Notes: generated from the letters alone by a model not told the origin. A DNA stretch of 64,000 bases from Pseudomonadota bacterium (GCA_027620075.1 JAQCEY010000002.1:230358-294357); one strand, 5' to 3'. Positions 1 through 10,415 are shown, numbered from the stretch's first letter. Numbers and translations: made by a program.

Positions 1-132
1 TGAAGAAAATATTTTAAAGAAATTCATATCCATATGCTCCGCTATGTCTATTTTCATACTAAATTTATTTCAGTACGACAAGTTACACTGATAAAGTTCA
101 CTATAGGAAATAACTTAATAATTTCCAGTAAA

Positions 133-1275
133 TTAATCAATCCCCACCAGAGAATTTGCAAAAGATTCCGCATTGAACGGTTTCAGGTCTTCTATGGACT
201 CACCGACACCGATTGCATGTATGGGCAATGCAAATTGTTTTGCAAGGCTTACAACAACTCCACCCTTTGCCGTGCCGTCAAGTTTAGTAACGATTATACC
301 GTTAAGATTGACCATTTCGCCAAAAACTTTAACCTGACTATTGGCATTTTGCCCTGTAGTTGCATCAAGCACTATAATGCTGTTATGCGGAGCTTCTTCA
401 TCAAGTTTTTTTATTACTTTGATAATTTTAGTGAGTTGCTCCATAAGATTTTTTTTATTTTGCAGTCTTCCTGCGGTATCTATCATCAGAATATCTGCAT
501 TTTCTTCTTTTGCTTTAACAAAAGCCTCGTATGCAACGCTGGCAGGGTCAGCCCCTTCTTTGCCTTTTATTAAAGGACAACCCGAACGCTCCGACCAAAC
601 TTCAAGCTGCTCGACTGCTGCTGCACGGAAAGTGTCACACGCTGCTATTACGACCTTCTTGCCTTCTTTTTTATAGTTATTGGCTATTTTTCCGATAGTT
701 GTAGTTTTCCCCGTTCCGTTAACTCCGCACATTAATATTACCTGCGGCTTTTTCCCCGTTAACTGTATGGGCTTTGCCACCGGTTCAATTATTCGGGCTA
801 TATATTTAGCCAAATCCTGCTTTATTTCCTCGGTTGTTACTTCCTTATCAAACTTATCTTTCGCTATTTTTGAAGTAATATAAGAAGCAGTTTGCACGCC
901 CATATCGGAAGTTATTAAAAGGTCTTCTAAATCCTGCAATGTGTCATCATCAAGTTTTTTTCTGACGAAGATATCTTTAATGCCGTCATTTAGCTTTGAG
1001 GAGCTTTTATTTAGACCTTGCTTTAGTCTTTTAAGCCAGCCTTTTTGCTCGGCTTCTTCAGATTGCGGAGGTGTTTTTGAAGGCTCGGCAATTAAAGGCT
1101 CTTCTATCTGTGTTTGTGCAATAGTAACTTGTTCCGGCTCGTTTGCCGTATCATTATTTTCAGTTATAGGCGACTCGGAAGGAATCGGGTCAGAGGGCTG
1201 ATCTTCCTGGGCATTTACCGCCTCAGGATTAATATCTTTTTTTTCTTTTTTCTTTTTTTTCCCGAATCCAAACAT
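133..1275 (-). CDS. ftsY: Signal recognition particle receptor FtsY
   Basis: FtsY is the SRP GTPase receptor that docks SRP-bound ribosomes at the inner membrane for co-translational insertion. The 380-residue product has a Lys-rich start (FGKKKKKEKK), then an acidic Pro/Glu-rich A region to about residue 75. The N helical domain runs from about 80 to 165 and is followed by the G domain. The G domain shows the P-loop GVNGTGKT (184-191), DTFRAAA (214-220), DTAGR (266-270) and TKLDGTAKGG (about 330). The last two are typical of SRP GTPases, and the A region separates FtsY from Ffh. It begins three bases after the uvrA stop, so the two are probably co-transcribed. Confidence 0.97.
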   Translation of the reverse strand: MFGFGKKKKKEKKDINPEAVNAQEDQPSDPIPSESPITENNDTANEPEQVTIAQTQIEEPLIAEPSKTPPQSEEAEQKGWLKRLKQGLNKSSSKLNDGIKDIFVRKKLDDDTLQDLEDLLITSDMGVQTASYITSKIAKDKFDKEVTTEEIKQDLAKYIARIIEPVAKPIQLTGKKPQVILMCGVNGTGKTTTIGKIANNYKKEGKKVVIAACDTFRAAAVEQLEVWSERSGCPLIKGKEGADPASVAYEAFVKAKEENADILMIDTAGRLQNKKNLMEQLTKIIKVIKKLDEEAPHNSIIVLDATTGQNANSQVKVFGEMVNLNGIIVTKLDGTAKGGVVVSLAKQFALPIHAIGVGESIEDLKPFNAESFANSLVGID

Positions 1276-1278
1276 ATC

Positions 1279-4167
1279 TTATGCAGCCTTATCTTTACTG
1301 CTTTTTTTCTTAGGCTTTAAATAATGCTTCAGATACTCGCCTGTAATACTATTCTTGCTAGCAGCTATTTCTTCAGGAGTACCGAATCCCACAAGGTTTC
1401 CGCCCTTATCACCGCCACCCGGACCTATATCAACTATATGATCGGCAGTTTTTATCACATCAAGGTTATGCTCTATCACTATAATGGTATTGCCGCCATC
1501 TACTAATTTATGAAGCACTTTTAACAACTTACCGATATCTTCGGCATGAAGACCGGTTGTCGGCTCATCAAGTATATATAAGGTACGTCCTGTAGAACGC
1601 TTGGAAAGCTCTTTGGCAAGCTTAACCCTTTGTGCCTCTCCACCCGATAAAGTCGTAGCGGATTGCCCCAGCTTAATATAGCCTAGCCCCACTTCCTTTA
1701 GTGCTTCCATTTTTTCTTTGATAACAGGAACTTTAGCAAAAAATATGTCGGCTTCTTCAACATTCATATTAAGAACGTCAGCTATAGATTTGCCTTTATA
1801 TTTTACTTCCAAAGTTTCACGGTTATAACGCTCCCCATGACAAGCGTCACAATTTACATAGACATCAGGCAGGAAGTGCATTTCAATTTTTATCAGACCG
1901 TCACCCTGACAAACTTCACAACGACCGCCTTTTACGTTAAATGAGAAACGACCCGGTTTATATCCCCTCGCCTTTGATTCCGGCAGGTTTGTGAACCAGT
2001 CACGTATAGGACCGAAAGCCCCTGTATAAGTTGCCGGATTTGAGCGCGGCGTTCTACCTATCGGTGATTGGTCTATCTCGATTATCTTATCTATTGTTTC
2101 TAATCCGGTTATGGAATCGTGCATTCCGGGAGTTACTTTAGTGCCGTTTAGTTTTTTAGTAACGGCTTTATATAATGTTTGTATCACAAGGCTTGATTTA
2201 CCGCCGCCCGATACGCCTGTTACACATGTAAACGCACCCAGTGGCAGGGTTACATCAATATTTTTCAGGTTATTTGCCCTTGCACCCTTTATTTTTATTG
2301 ATTTTTTCTCACTCCAACTTCTGCGTTTTTCAGGTATAGGAATAGATTTTTTACCGCTTAGATATTGACCCGTAATACTTTCCTTGCTTTTCATTACTTC
2401 TTCGGGAGTACCTTTTGCAATGATATTACCGCCGTGGATACCCGCACCAAGCCCCACATCAATAAGGTAATCCGCCTGACGCATGGTGTCTTCATCATGC
2501 TCTACCACTATAACGCTATTACCTAAATTTTTTAGTCCTTGCAGTGTATTTAAAAGCTTTTGGTTATCGCACTGGTGCAGACCGATTGAAGGCTCGTCCA
2601 ACACATACAAAACACCGCTTAAGCCAGAACCTATTTGAGATGCAAGCCTTATACGCTGGCTTTCTCCACCTGATAGCGTTCCCGATTCACGGTTTAACGT
2701 CAGATAATTCAATCCGACATTATCCAGAAATTCCAATCTTTTATTTAACTCTCTTAATATGCGTTCGGATATTGCTTTTCTTGTTTCATCTAATTTATCA
2801 TACAAGCTGCCGAACCATTCTACGGCTTTACTGATAGTGAAATTTGCAGTTTCTCCGATATTTAACCCTTCAATTTTCACACAAAGAGATTCAGGTTTTA
2901 ATCTGTGTCCGCTACATGCGTGACATTTTGTAAGATCCTGATATTTCTCCAACTCCTCACGCAACCATGAGCTATCAGTTGATTTCCAGCGTTTATTTAA
3001 GCTATTTACAACACCTTCAAACTCTTTTTTAAGCGTGAAGCTTCTTGAGCCTTCGTCATAATCGAATGTTATTTCTTCTTCGCCTGAGCCGTAAAATATA
3101 ACTTCTTTGATATTCTCCGGCAAATCTTTGAAAGGCGTGTTTAAGTCAAATTTGTAGTGCTTAGCCAGCCCATGTAATGTTTGATCGACCTGACGTGAGT
3201 TAGCCTGCGCCCAAGGTGCTATCGCCCCTTTGTTCAGTGCTATGTTGTCATGCGGTACTATCAGCCTAGGGTCAAAGAAAACTTCTGTTCCAAGACCGTC
3301 ACACTCGGTACATGCACCGTAAGGGCTGTTGAATGAGAACATTCTAGGCTCGATTTCCTCTAATGTAAAACCTGATACCGGACATGCAAATTTTTCAGAA
3401 AATACGATTCGCTCGCCTTTGGAGTAATTGCCTTTATAATCTTTAGGAAGGCTGACTATATCGACATATAGTATTCCGCCTGATATACCGAGCGATGTTT
3501 CTATTGAGCTAGGCAAGCGATTGCCCAAATCTTCTGCTACTGCAATACGGTCAACAACCACTTCCATATTATGGTGTTTATTCTTATCAACGGTTGGTAG
3601 GTTTGTAACTTCATGCAGCTCACCGTCAATCATAAAACGAGTAAAGCCCTGCTTCTTAAGTTCAAGTATCTCACGGCTATGCTCGCCTTTTCTTCCCCTT
3701 ATAAACGGTGCTAATATATATAACTTAGTGCCTTCAGGAAGGGTCAATATCCTATCGACCATTTCAGAGATGCTCTGGCTTTTTATCGGTTGTCCGGTAG
3801 TTGGTGAATAAGGCACACCTATGCGTGCAAACAAAAGACGCATATAGTCATATATTTCGGTAACCGTAGCAACCGTTGAGCGTGGGTTTCTCGATACCGT
3901 TTTCTGGTCTATCGCAATGGCAGGTGAAAGCCCTGATATTGATTCTACATCGGGTTTGCCTTGCATTTGCAGGAACTGTCTGGCATAAGACGATAAACTT
4001 TCTACATATCGCCTCTGCCCTTCTGCGTAGATAGTATCAAAAGCAAGTGATGATTTGCCCGAACCGCTCAGTCCGGTTATAACAACCAGTTTATTTCTAG
4101 GAATGTCTATACTAATATTTTTTAAGTTGTGTTCTTTTGCACCGACTACTTTGATGAATTCTTCCAT
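1279..4167 (-). CDS. uvrA: Excinuclease ABC subunit A (UvrA)
   Basis: UvrA is the DNA damage-recognition ATPase of nucleotide excision repair; it loads UvrB on lesions. The product is 962 residues with two ABC modules: Walker [10 protein letters not shown] near residue 32 with signature LSGGESQR, then GVSGGGKSS with LSGGEAQR and LDEPTTGLH. The C-terminal zinc finger is visible as CEVC...CDAC. I chose the ATG at 4167 because the protein then starts [15 protein letters not shown] as in the family, with AAGAGG just upstream. An in-frame ATG at 4227 would add 20 atypical residues. It lies directly upstream of ftsY in the same orientation. Confidence 0.97.
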   Translation of the reverse strand: MEEFIKVVGAKEHNLKNISIDIPRNKLVVITGLSGSGKSSLAFDTIYAEGQRRYVESLSSYARQFLQMQGKPDVESISGLSPAIAIDQKTVSRNPRSTVATVTEIYDYMRLLFARIGVPYSPTTGQPIKSQSISEMVDRILTLPEGTKLYILAPFIRGRKGEHSREILELKKQGFTRFMIDGELHEVTNLPTVDKNKHHNMEVVVDRIAVAEDLGNRLPSSIETSLGISGGILYVDIVSLPKDYKGNYSKGERIVFSEKFACPVSGFTLEEIEPRMFSFNSPYGACTECDGLGTEVFFDPRLIVPHDNIALNKGAIAPWAQANSRQVDQTLHGLAKHYKFDLNTPFKDLPENIKEVIFYGSGEEEITFDYDEGSRSFTLKKEFEGVVNSLNKRWKSTDSSWLREELEKYQDLTKCHACSGHRLKPESLCVKIEGLNIGETANFTISKAVEWFGSLYDKLDETRKAISERILRELNKRLEFLDNVGLNYLTLNRESGTLSGGESQRIRLASQIGSGLSGVLYVLDEPSIGLHQCDNQKLLNTLQGLKNLGNSVIVVEHDEDTMRQADYLIDVGLGAGIHGGNIIAKGTPEEVMKSKESITGQYLSGKKSIPIPEKRRSWSEKKSIKIKGARANNLKNIDVTLPLGAFTCVTGVSGGGKSSLVIQTLYKAVTKKLNGTKVTPGMHDSITGLETIDKIIEIDQSPIGRTPRSNPATYTGAFGPIRDWFTNLPESKARGYKPGRFSFNVKGGRCEVCQGDGLIKIEMHFLPDVYVNCDACHGERYNRETLEVKYKGKSIADVLNMNVEEADIFFAKVPVIKEKMEALKEVGLGYIKLGQSATTLSGGEAQRVKLAKELSKRSTGRTLYILDEPTTGLHAEDIGKLLKVLHKLVDGGNTIIVIEHNLDVIKTADHIVDIGPGGGDKGGNLVGFGTPEEIAASKNSITGEYLKHYLKPKKKSSKDKAA

Positions 4168-4334
4168 TTTGCCTCTTAAGATATAGTATAACTTCCAAGC
4201 TGTGCATTTTACATACATATCCCACAATAAGCAAGGAGTGAATGTAAGTTATGCCGGGGAGCGTTCAATAAACATTGATTGAGCCACGCTGCACTTGTTT
4301 GTTGCATCTAAAACACAACAAAACACACTCCTTT

Positions 4335-5324
4335 TTACACTGCATTAATTAACTTCCCTGCACGAAAATATTGTATTATCTGATACAAAGCAGCATTAGT
4401 AATTTTCTCCTGAGCCTGCAACGTAGAATCTGCGATATGATTTGTTAATATGCATTTATTATTCTTATCGGCTTTGACAAACGGCTCTATCAGATCCATA
4501 TCACCGTCTATCGCTGCTGCGGTTAATATTCCCGAATTCAAAGCTTCTTCAAAATCGGTGGGGTTTATCAATTGCGGTCTTGCTGTATTTATTAACACAC
4601 TGCCTTTTTTCATTAGCGAGAATTTTGATTTATCAAAAAAACCCTTAGTCTCCTTGGTTAAAGGGACGTTTAAGGAAATAATATCCGGTTTTGCCTTGAG
4701 TAACTCTTCCACAGAGTCATATCTTTTATAAGGAAGGTCTTTTTTGCTTCTGTTAAAATAAGATACCTTCATGTCAAACCCTTCACACATTCGGGCTAAG
4801 TTCGTACCTATATTACCCATACCTATAATAGCTATCTTTTTTTTAGATAATTCCTGCCCCTGATAATATGAAGGATCTTTTGTTGTATTATTTCTAACAT
4901 CATTGTTAGAAAGGGAAATTTGCCTGTTCGCAACAATCTCCATCATAAGGGCAAAGGTATATTCTGCGGTAGATACGCTATTTTCCCCCGGAGTGTTCTC
5001 AACAACGATATTAAGCTTCTTAGCGGTTTTTACATCAATTGCATTCATTCCGCTGCCGCCTCTGACAATTATTTTTAAATTTTTAGCCAGTTCCATTACT
5101 TTTGCCGGAACTTCCCGCGGTCTTACAACTAAGCCGTCATAATCTCTAATTACTTTTTCAATATCTCCTTGCATATAATCGGGGCAATATGCGAAATGTA
5201 TTTCTTTTTCACTAATATTTGCGGGTATGGGGTTCTTTATATGCACATACACACCTTTTTCGTTTTCCTCAAAGCTCATTAGAGTTCCTATATCCAATGA
5301 TTCCGCAATAAGAATTTTTACCAT
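4335..5324 (-). CDS. D-isomer-specific 2-hydroxyacid dehydrogenase
   Basis: This is an NAD-dependent 2-hydroxyacid dehydrogenase of 329 residues, the family of D-3-phosphoglycerate, D-lactate and glyoxylate reductases. The Rossmann motif GMGNIG is at 168-173. RGGSGMNAID near 88-97 is the family substrate/cofactor motif. The active-site Arg lies in NTARPQ near 248, and the catalytic His is in TNHIADST near 298. The region that usually reads DVF.EEP is here AIDGDMDLIEP. There is no ACT or other regulatory domain, so it is not a long-form SerA, but a short SerA-like phosphoglycerate dehydrogenase role is possible. It is a single gene divergent from yggT; the substrate cannot be read from the sequence. 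Confidence 0.85.
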   Translation of the reverse strand: MVKILIAESLDIGTLMSFEENEKGVYVHIKNPIPANISEKEIHFAYCPDYMQGDIEKVIRDYDGLVVRPREVPAKVMELAKNLKIIVRGGSGMNAIDVKTAKKLNIVVENTPGENSVSTAEYTFALMMEIVANRQISLSNNDVRNNTTKDPSYYQGQELSKKKIAIIGMGNIGTNLARMCEGFDMKVSYFNRSKKDLPYKRYDSVEELLKAKPDIISLNVPLTKETKGFFDKSKFSLMKKGSVLINTARPQLINPTDFEEALNSGILTAAAIDGDMDLIEPFVKADKNNKCILTNHIADSTLQAQEKITNAALYQIIQYFRAGKLINAV

Positions 5325-5411
5325 ATGATTTACTCCTAATTAATTTTGCACAATAATTGTTCTACATGACTCTTGTAAACATAAAAAAATTGCGATAAGT
5401 ATATATCTATT

Positions 5412-5711
5412 ATGAATATAAACCCTTTTATAGACCTTATAGCTACGGTATTTCGCATCTACGGGTGGATAATGTTCGCTTGGATTATCGTTAGTCTATT
5501 GCTGACGTTTAACGTAATTAACAGACACAATCAGTTTGTTGCCAGATTATATGAGGCACTATTCAAAATGACCGAGCCTCTCTTGCGCAGAATTCGCCGC
5601 TGGATGCCTGATTTGGGAGTTATAGATATATCACCGATAGTGGTATTCTTAGGAATCGAATTCATGATTCAAGTCTTATACACATATTTTTATAAATACG
5701 GCACATATTAA
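5412..5711 (+). CDS. YggT family membrane protein
   Basis: A 99-residue integral membrane protein. It has two hydrophobic segments (about 8-34 and 75-93) joined by a basic loop containing the family pattern TEPLLRRIRRWMP followed by DISPIVV. YggT/Ycf19-family proteins have a poorly defined role, linked in various bacteria to osmotic tolerance, cell division or membrane organisation. It stands alone, reading away from the dehydrogenase across an 87-base divergent promoter region. Confidence 0.85.
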   Translation: MNINPFIDLIATVFRIYGWIMFAWIIVSLLLTFNVINRHNQFVARLYEALFKMTEPLLRRIRRWMPDLGVIDISPIVVFLGIEFMIQVLYTYFYKYGTY

Positions 5712-5806
5712 TAAAAAATTAACCAAAAAATTGTTCAAATAACAACTTTTACATGCTATAGTAGAATCGTAATTTATAATAAAATATTGTATTAGATTAT
5801 ATAAAT

Positions 5807-6388
5807 ATGCATAGACTTGTAATTCTAGTATTGTTTGTATTACTATCCACAAAATCATACGCACAGGATAAAGTAGTATCATCTGACATATCGGTTTCAG
5901 ATATAAAAGAACACATTAAGTCAGAACGAACGGTCTTGCGTGGAAAGTACAAGGTTGATATTCCGCTAAAATTTAAAAAAGAGTCTTCAATATACGCTAC
6001 AAGGTACGGTAATACTAAAGAAGTGCTAAACTTAAACGGCTTGTCACTATCGGGAATGGACTTACGAGGCACTAGTTTTACAATGGCAAGCATGATAAAA
6101 ACCGACCTAAGTGACGCAGACCTTTCAAATGCGGATTTGGTATATGTTGACTTAACCGGGGCTAATCTTAGCAACGCCAATCTTAGCAAAGCAGATTTCA
6201 GCAATGCCGTTTTTGATTCGACAAAACTAAAGGGTGCAAATTTTGATGGTACAAATCTTTTTGGGGCTAAGTTTATTAAAATTGGGGACTTAACGCAAGA
6301 TGAGATTAATAATTTAAAAAAACGCACTAATTCTTATGTAGATTTAGAAAGAGAACCGTTACCTGATTATTATAAATTTGATAAGTAA
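5807..6388 (+). CDS. Exported pentapeptide-repeat protein
   Basis: A 193-residue protein with a Sec signal peptide (hydrophobic residues 4-14, likely cleavage after SYA at 19). About twelve pentapeptide repeats of the A(D/N)LxX type occupy roughly residues 78-150 (for example LSDADLSNADL and LTGANLSNANL). Such repeats fold into a right-handed quadrilateral beta-helix. Most characterised members are cytosolic topoisomerase-protection proteins; the signal peptide suggests this one acts in the periplasm or outside. A short charged C-terminal tail follows. Function unknown. Confidence 0.85.
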   Translation: MHRLVILVLFVLLSTKSYAQDKVVSSDISVSDIKEHIKSERTVLRGKYKVDIPLKFKKESSIYATRYGNTKEVLNLNGLSLSGMDLRGTSFTMASMIKTDLSDADLSNADLVYVDLTGANLSNANLSKADFSNAVFDSTKLKGANFDGTNLFGAKFIKIGDLTQDEINNLKKRTNSYVDLEREPLPDYYKFDK

Positions 6389-6409
6389 TTGGGGTTATTG
6401 AATTAGTAT

Positions 6410-6436
6410 AGGCTAAATAAGCCTCCTTTTTAATTT
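6410..6436. terminator. Weak bidirectional terminator between convergent genes
   Basis: AGGCT-AAATA-AGCCT forms a 5-bp stem followed on the plus strand by CCTTTTTAATTTTTT. It lies between the convergent pentapeptide-repeat gene and the M23 gene. The stem is short, so this is a modest call. Confidence 0.4.
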
Positions 6437-7446
6437 TTTACTAACTCAACAAAAGTTGTCGTATTTATAACATGCTCCATCTCATTACCTTCTTTCCTTA
6501 ACAGCTCTACTTTGCCGATATATTTGCCTAAAACCCATTCGGTATCTTTATGTTTATAACCGATAAACTGAAAGTTATGCCTACGATTTTTAGTAAACGG
6601 TCTTGTTTCGGTCTTAATTACTTCACCCCTTGGGTTTATTATAGATAATTTCAATCGATCACCCGCCACTATCCCGAATATATCGACCCAGAATACCATT
6701 AGCTTAGAATCATATTTTATCATCTTTCTGCTGAACTTCCCCTCTCTTGCTCCCTGCGAGTGAGGCACTTTCTCCGAAAAACCCATTGTGAGCAAAGACG
6801 TTGAGATATATTCCAACCTTTTTTCAGTTTGCTTATCCCATAAAGGATATATATCCAAGCTATCACAAGGCACATTTATTTCACCGGTAATAGGGTTGTC
6901 ACCGGTGAACGGGTCAACGGGCTGTCCGTTTAAACTAACGGTAAACTCAAGGTATGGGAAAGAAGTAATTCCGGAAAGACCGACCTGACCTATAATCTCC
7001 CCTTTTTCAACATAATCACCGACTTTTTTAGTGATAGAACCGTTCATCAAATGGCAGTATTCGGTCTTATATCCTCTTTTATGGTCTATTATAACTCCGT
7101 TGCCACACTCACGCCCTCTTACAGCCTCTTCGCCTATCAGGTCAACACTTATATCGCTCATGCCGTCCCTAATAAAAACAACAGTACCGGAGTCCGATGC
7201 CACAACATTAACTCCATCTTTCATTTGAGTATGGCTTCTGAGCATAAAATCAGTGCTTTTATGATTATCATAGCTTAGCTTACCGCATGTGTGGTCGGTA
7301 TAAATATCCTCTTCTATGCTTTTATCATAGTAGTTAAAAATTATGCATTCCTCACCGTAATCGCATGCGATAGGTATGCCTAAATCCAATGCATAAGCAT
7401 GAAAATTATAAGAAATTACCGATAATACCGCTAAAAGCTTTTTCAT
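6430..7446 (-). CDS. M23-family (LytM-like) exported protein, active site incomplete
   Basis: A 338-residue protein with a signal peptide (KKLLAVLSVISYNFHAYA) and an M23/LytM fold at about residues 60-185. M23 enzymes are zinc endopeptidases that cut peptidoglycan cross-bridges. The first zinc motif HxxxD is present as HKSTD (62-66), and the active-site His of YxHL is present as YCHL (His132). The usual HLHFEV motif reads YLEFTV (165-170), so both histidines of HxH are replaced. It may be inactive, like EnvC or NlpD amidase activators, or may use Glu167 as a ligand. A roughly 150-residue C-terminal domain follows. It begins six bases after the DUF599 gene and is probably co-transcribed with it and trpC. 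Confidence 0.8.
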   Translation of the reverse strand: MKKLLAVLSVISYNFHAYALDLGIPIACDYGEECIIFNYYDKSIEEDIYTDHTCGKLSYDNHKSTDFMLRSHTQMKDGVNVVASDSGTVVFIRDGMSDISVDLIGEEAVRGRECGNGVIIDHKRGYKTEYCHLMNGSITKKVGDYVEKGEIIGQVGLSGITSFPYLEFTVSLNGQPVDPFTGDNPITGEINVPCDSLDIYPLWDKQTEKRLEYISTSLLTMGFSEKVPHSQGAREGKFSRKMIKYDSKLMVFWVDIFGIVAGDRLKLSIINPRGEVIKTETRPFTKNRRHNFQFIGYKHKDTEWVLGKYIGKVELLRKEGNEMEHVINTTTFVELVKN

Positions 7447-7452
7447 ATAAAG

Positions 7453-8148
7453 CTACTCAAGCATTTTCAATGTCTTTGATAAAAACTCTCTTCTGTACAA
7501 AACTATAACAACAACAACACTTGCAATCATAAGCAGTATAGGGCTTATAAACCAGCATATCCCCACAAGACCGAAATAATACGACCTCATTCCTTTATTG
7601 AAATGCATACTGGTGTTATAAATCATGTCCGAAATATTTTTTATATATTTATTTGCTTTTTCAGTGTCCTCTTGTGATGATTTTTCATCATCAATCCTAG
7701 GTGCCGATACCATTAAAACAATAGTAAAATTGAACTGGCGAATCACCCACGTAAATTTAAAAAACGAAAAAATAAAGATTAACAACATTGACAACGTCTT
7801 AAAAAACCATGTTGTTAAATTCATATGCTCCGCAAAAGGCAGTGAATCTATCATTTCAATAGCTCTATTACCGTAACCTAAAAGTGCGAACAGACCTCCT
7901 ATTATCAAAATAGAAGTCGACGCAAAGAAAGTCGCACTTTGTATCAGGCTTGCAATAATCCGAATATCGACTAGCCTGTCTTCCCTTCTCATTAGGGAGT
8001 TTACCCAGTTTATACGGTGCTTATGCATTGCCGTAACAAGGTTAACGTCTTTGTGTCTATCTGCAAATAACGAGTAGCCCGACCATATTACGAAAAACCA
8101 TAATAAGGCTATAATATCCAGAAGATATATATCAAAAATTCTTGTCAT
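7453..8148 (-). CDS. DUF599 family membrane protein
   Basis: A 231-residue membrane protein with about four hydrophobic segments (roughly 8-28, 68-92, 112-135 and 195-222). The N-terminal pattern WSGYSLFADRH followed by HRINWVNSLMRRE is characteristic of the DUF599 family, found mainly in proteobacteria and of unknown function. Its start overlaps the trpC stop by four bases (ATGA), implying translational coupling. The link to tryptophan synthesis is probably only positional. Confidence 0.85.
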   Translation of the reverse strand: MTRIFDIYLLDIIALLWFFVIWSGYSLFADRHKDVNLVTAMHKHRINWVNSLMRREDRLVDIRIIASLIQSATFFASTSILIIGGLFALLGYGNRAIEMIDSLPFAEHMNLTTWFFKTLSMLLIFIFSFFKFTWVIRQFNFTIVLMVSAPRIDDEKSSQEDTEKANKYIKNISDMIYNTSMHFNKGMRSYYFGLVGICWFISPILLMIASVVVVIVLYRREFLSKTLKMLE

Positions 8149-9308
8149 TCAACGTTACCTAGTAATCCTTGTGTAGCCAGTTTTACATCAGACTGCGACA
8201 TGATAGAATCGCCGACCAAAAATGCCCAAACCCTAGATTCGTTCATTCTAATAATATCAGCGTATCCATAGATGCCGCTTTCGCTTACCACAACTTTTTC
8301 ATCAGGCATAAGCGGAGCAAGTCTTTCAGTATTTGCAAGATCGACTTCCATTGTTTTTAAATTGCGGTTATTGATTCCTATTAATACGGACTTTAATTTT
8401 AACGCTTTTTTCAAATCCTGCTCGTCATGCACTTCAATCAAAACATCAAGCCCAAGCTCAATTGCTTTTTGTTCAAGTTCTATCGCTTTATTTACATCTA
8501 AAACAGCCATAATCAAAAGAATACAATCCGCTCCTATAGCCCTTGATTCTACTACCTGATACGTATCTAAAATAAAGTCCTTCCTAAGCACCGGAAGCTT
8601 ACATGCATCTTTAACTATTTTTATATATTCATCATTACCCTGAAAATAATGCTCGTCGGTAAGAACGGAAATACATGTTGCACCGCCTTGCTCATAGGCT
8701 TTTGCTATCTCGGAGGGTTCAAAATAATGCCTTATCACTCCTTTACTCGGAGAAGCTTTTTTAGCCTCTCCTATTAATGCATTCTCGCCTGATTGGATTT
8801 TAGCTATTATACTTTGAACAAAACCTCTTGTTTCAGGCAATGATTTTATCTTCTCTAATAATTGCTCTTCAGATATTAATGCTTTCTTAGATTTTATATG
8901 TATTTTTTTATCTTCACATATCGCACTTAAAACATCACCTGATTCTTTTATTATCGACTCTATTTCCGCTCCCGTATGTTCGGCAAGAACATCGGCCTCA
9001 TCTTCAGCTAGTTCAATTTTATCGGTAATGATGCTTATTTCCTGTTCTTGGTTTTCTTCCGAATCATATTCATCAGCAAGCTCGTCCTGAACAATTTCCT
9101 CATGCTCAAGGTTAACTATTTCAATGTCGGTATTATCAACTTTAGTTTTTTTCTTAACTTTACCGGCAGCCTTATTATCTTCGGATATAATATCTATCTT
9201 ATCCTCAGGAACGTGATTAGTTTCAGAAGCGATTTGCTCATAATCGCTTTCTTCTTCATCATTAATTTTTAAATTATCATCAGATTCGGTGATATCGTGA
9301 CTGCTCAT
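8145..9308 (-). CDS. trpC: Indole-3-glycerol phosphate synthase with an acidic N-terminal extension
   Basis: TrpC closes the indole ring of indole-3-glycerol phosphate. The catalytic TIM barrel starts at about residue 126 (VLSAICEDKK) and keeps the expected residues: Glu and Lys in GEAKKASPSKG, Lys in VLRKDFI, Glu in IEVHD, Asn in GINNRNL, and Glu-Ser in VSESGI. The first 125 residues are an extra, low-complexity acidic segment (many Glu, Asp, Ile) with one basic patch (KVKKKTK). I see no in-frame ATG, GTG or TTG near the start of the barrel, so the extension appears to be translated. The gene is 90 bases downstream of trpD and overlaps the DUF599 gene. Confidence 0.93.
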   Translation of the reverse strand: MSSHDITESDDNLKINDEEESDYEQIASETNHVPEDKIDIISEDNKAAGKVKKKTKVDNTDIEIVNLEHEEIVQDELADEYDSEENQEQEISIITDKIELAEDEADVLAEHTGAEIESIIKESGDVLSAICEDKKIHIKSKKALISEEQLLEKIKSLPETRGFVQSIIAKIQSGENALIGEAKKASPSKGVIRHYFEPSEIAKAYEQGGATCISVLTDEHYFQGNDEYIKIVKDACKLPVLRKDFILDTYQVVESRAIGADCILLIMAVLDVNKAIELEQKAIELGLDVLIEVHDEQDLKKALKLKSVLIGINNRNLKTMEVDLANTERLAPLMPDEKVVVSESGIYGYADIIRMNESRVWAFLVGDSIMSQSDVKLATQGLLGNVE

Positions 9309-9398
9309 TTTTAAAATCCATATAAGATAAATCGGATAAAGTATTTTTATACTTATACATCAGGTAGTACAAAAATATAAGGTAAAATTTTATTTTTC

Positions 9399-10415
9399 TT
9401 ATGAGTTAGTAATTGCACATAATTTCATTAATGCGTCATTTGCCGCACCTGACTCTATTGACTCACTAGCTTTGACGATACCGTCTTCTATATTTTTTGC
9501 AACACCCGCAACCACCAAAGCCGCAGCAGAGTTTAGCAATACGATATCCCTATAAGCCTCTTTTCCTTTGTTCATTAGCAAATGTTTTAAATGCTGTGCG
9601 TTTACGTTGGGTTCACCGCCTTTTAAATCATCGGATTTTGCTTTTTTTATTCCAAAATCACTCGGTTCAATTTCAAATTTCCTTACCCTGCCACCTTTTA
9701 ATTCCGCCACAAATGTTTTGCCTGTCGTGGTAATCTCGTCCATTCCGTCACTGCCATGCACCACCCATGCACGCTCAAGCCCCAGTTTTTTCAAAACCCT
9801 CGCAATAGGCTCTACTAATTTTTCACTATAAACCCCAAGCAATTGAAAACTAGCGTTTGCAGGATTAGAAAGAGGTCCCAGAATGTTAAATATAGTCCTG
9901 ACACCCAATTCCATTCTGATCGGGGCAACATGTTTCATGGCGGTGTGGAATTTTGGAGCCATCATAAAACATATATTAGCTTCCCTCAACGCTTTTTCCA
10001 TAACATGTTTGTCAGCGTCAATATTAACACCCACCATACTCAAAACATCTGCCGAACCCGATTTAGATGATATAGCCTTATTCCCGTGTTTTGCAACAGG
10101 CACACCACACCCTGCAACTACAAAAGCAACCGCCGTAGATATGTTAAAACTTCCCGAACTATCTCCGCCCGTACCGCATGTATCAAGAGAACCCGAAGGA
10201 GCTTTGAACTTTTCAGCTTTTACTCGCATAACTTTTGCCGCAGCGGCTATCTCGTCTATTGACTCTCCCTTCATACGCAAGCCTATAAGAAATGCTGCAA
10301 TTTGTGCAGGAGTCGCACCACCCTTCATAATTATCTGAAACGACCTTTGTGCCTCATCTTCGGTAAGGTCGTTTCCCTCAACTATCTTTGATATGTATTT
10401 TTTTATTTCATTCAT
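9399..10415 (-). CDS. trpD: Anthranilate phosphoribosyltransferase
   Basis: TrpD transfers phosphoribose from PRPP to anthranilate, the second committed step of tryptophan synthesis. The 338-residue length is normal. The N-terminal helical domain (EIKKYISKIVEG..LT.DEA) is followed by the PRPP-binding loop CGTGGDSSGSFNIST near 80-95, then KHGNKAISSKSGSADVL, and the pattern NPA.....GVYS further on. The start overlaps the trpG stop by four bases (ATGA), so translation is probably coupled to trpG. Confidence 0.97.
   Translation of the reverse strand: MNEIKKYISKIVEGNDLTEDEAQRSFQIIMKGGATPAQIAAFLIGLRMKGESIDEIAAAAKVMRVKAEKFKAPSGSLDTCGTGGDSSGSFNISTAVAFVVAGCGVPVAKHGNKAISSKSGSADVLSMVGVNIDADKHVMEKALREANICFMMAPKFHTAMKHVAPIRMELGVRTIFNILGPLSNPANASFQLLGVYSEKLVEPIARVLKKLGLERAWVVHGSDGMDEITTTGKTFVAELKGGRVRKFEIEPSDFGIKKAKSDDLKGGEPNVNAQHLKHLLMNKGKEAYRDIVLLNSAAALVVAGVAKNIEDGIVKASESIESGAANDALMKLCAITNS

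Noticed and set aside
1..132. A gene or terminator after ftsY at the window edge
   Set aside because: Only a weak stem GGAAAT/ATTTCC at 106-126 without a T-tract; the region is cut off by the window, so nothing can be supported.
5797..6327. A 176-residue minus-strand open frame opposite the pentapeptide-repeat gene
   Set aside because: Low-complexity (Leu, Ala, Lys) shadow of the repeat codons; the plus frame has the signal peptide and repeats.
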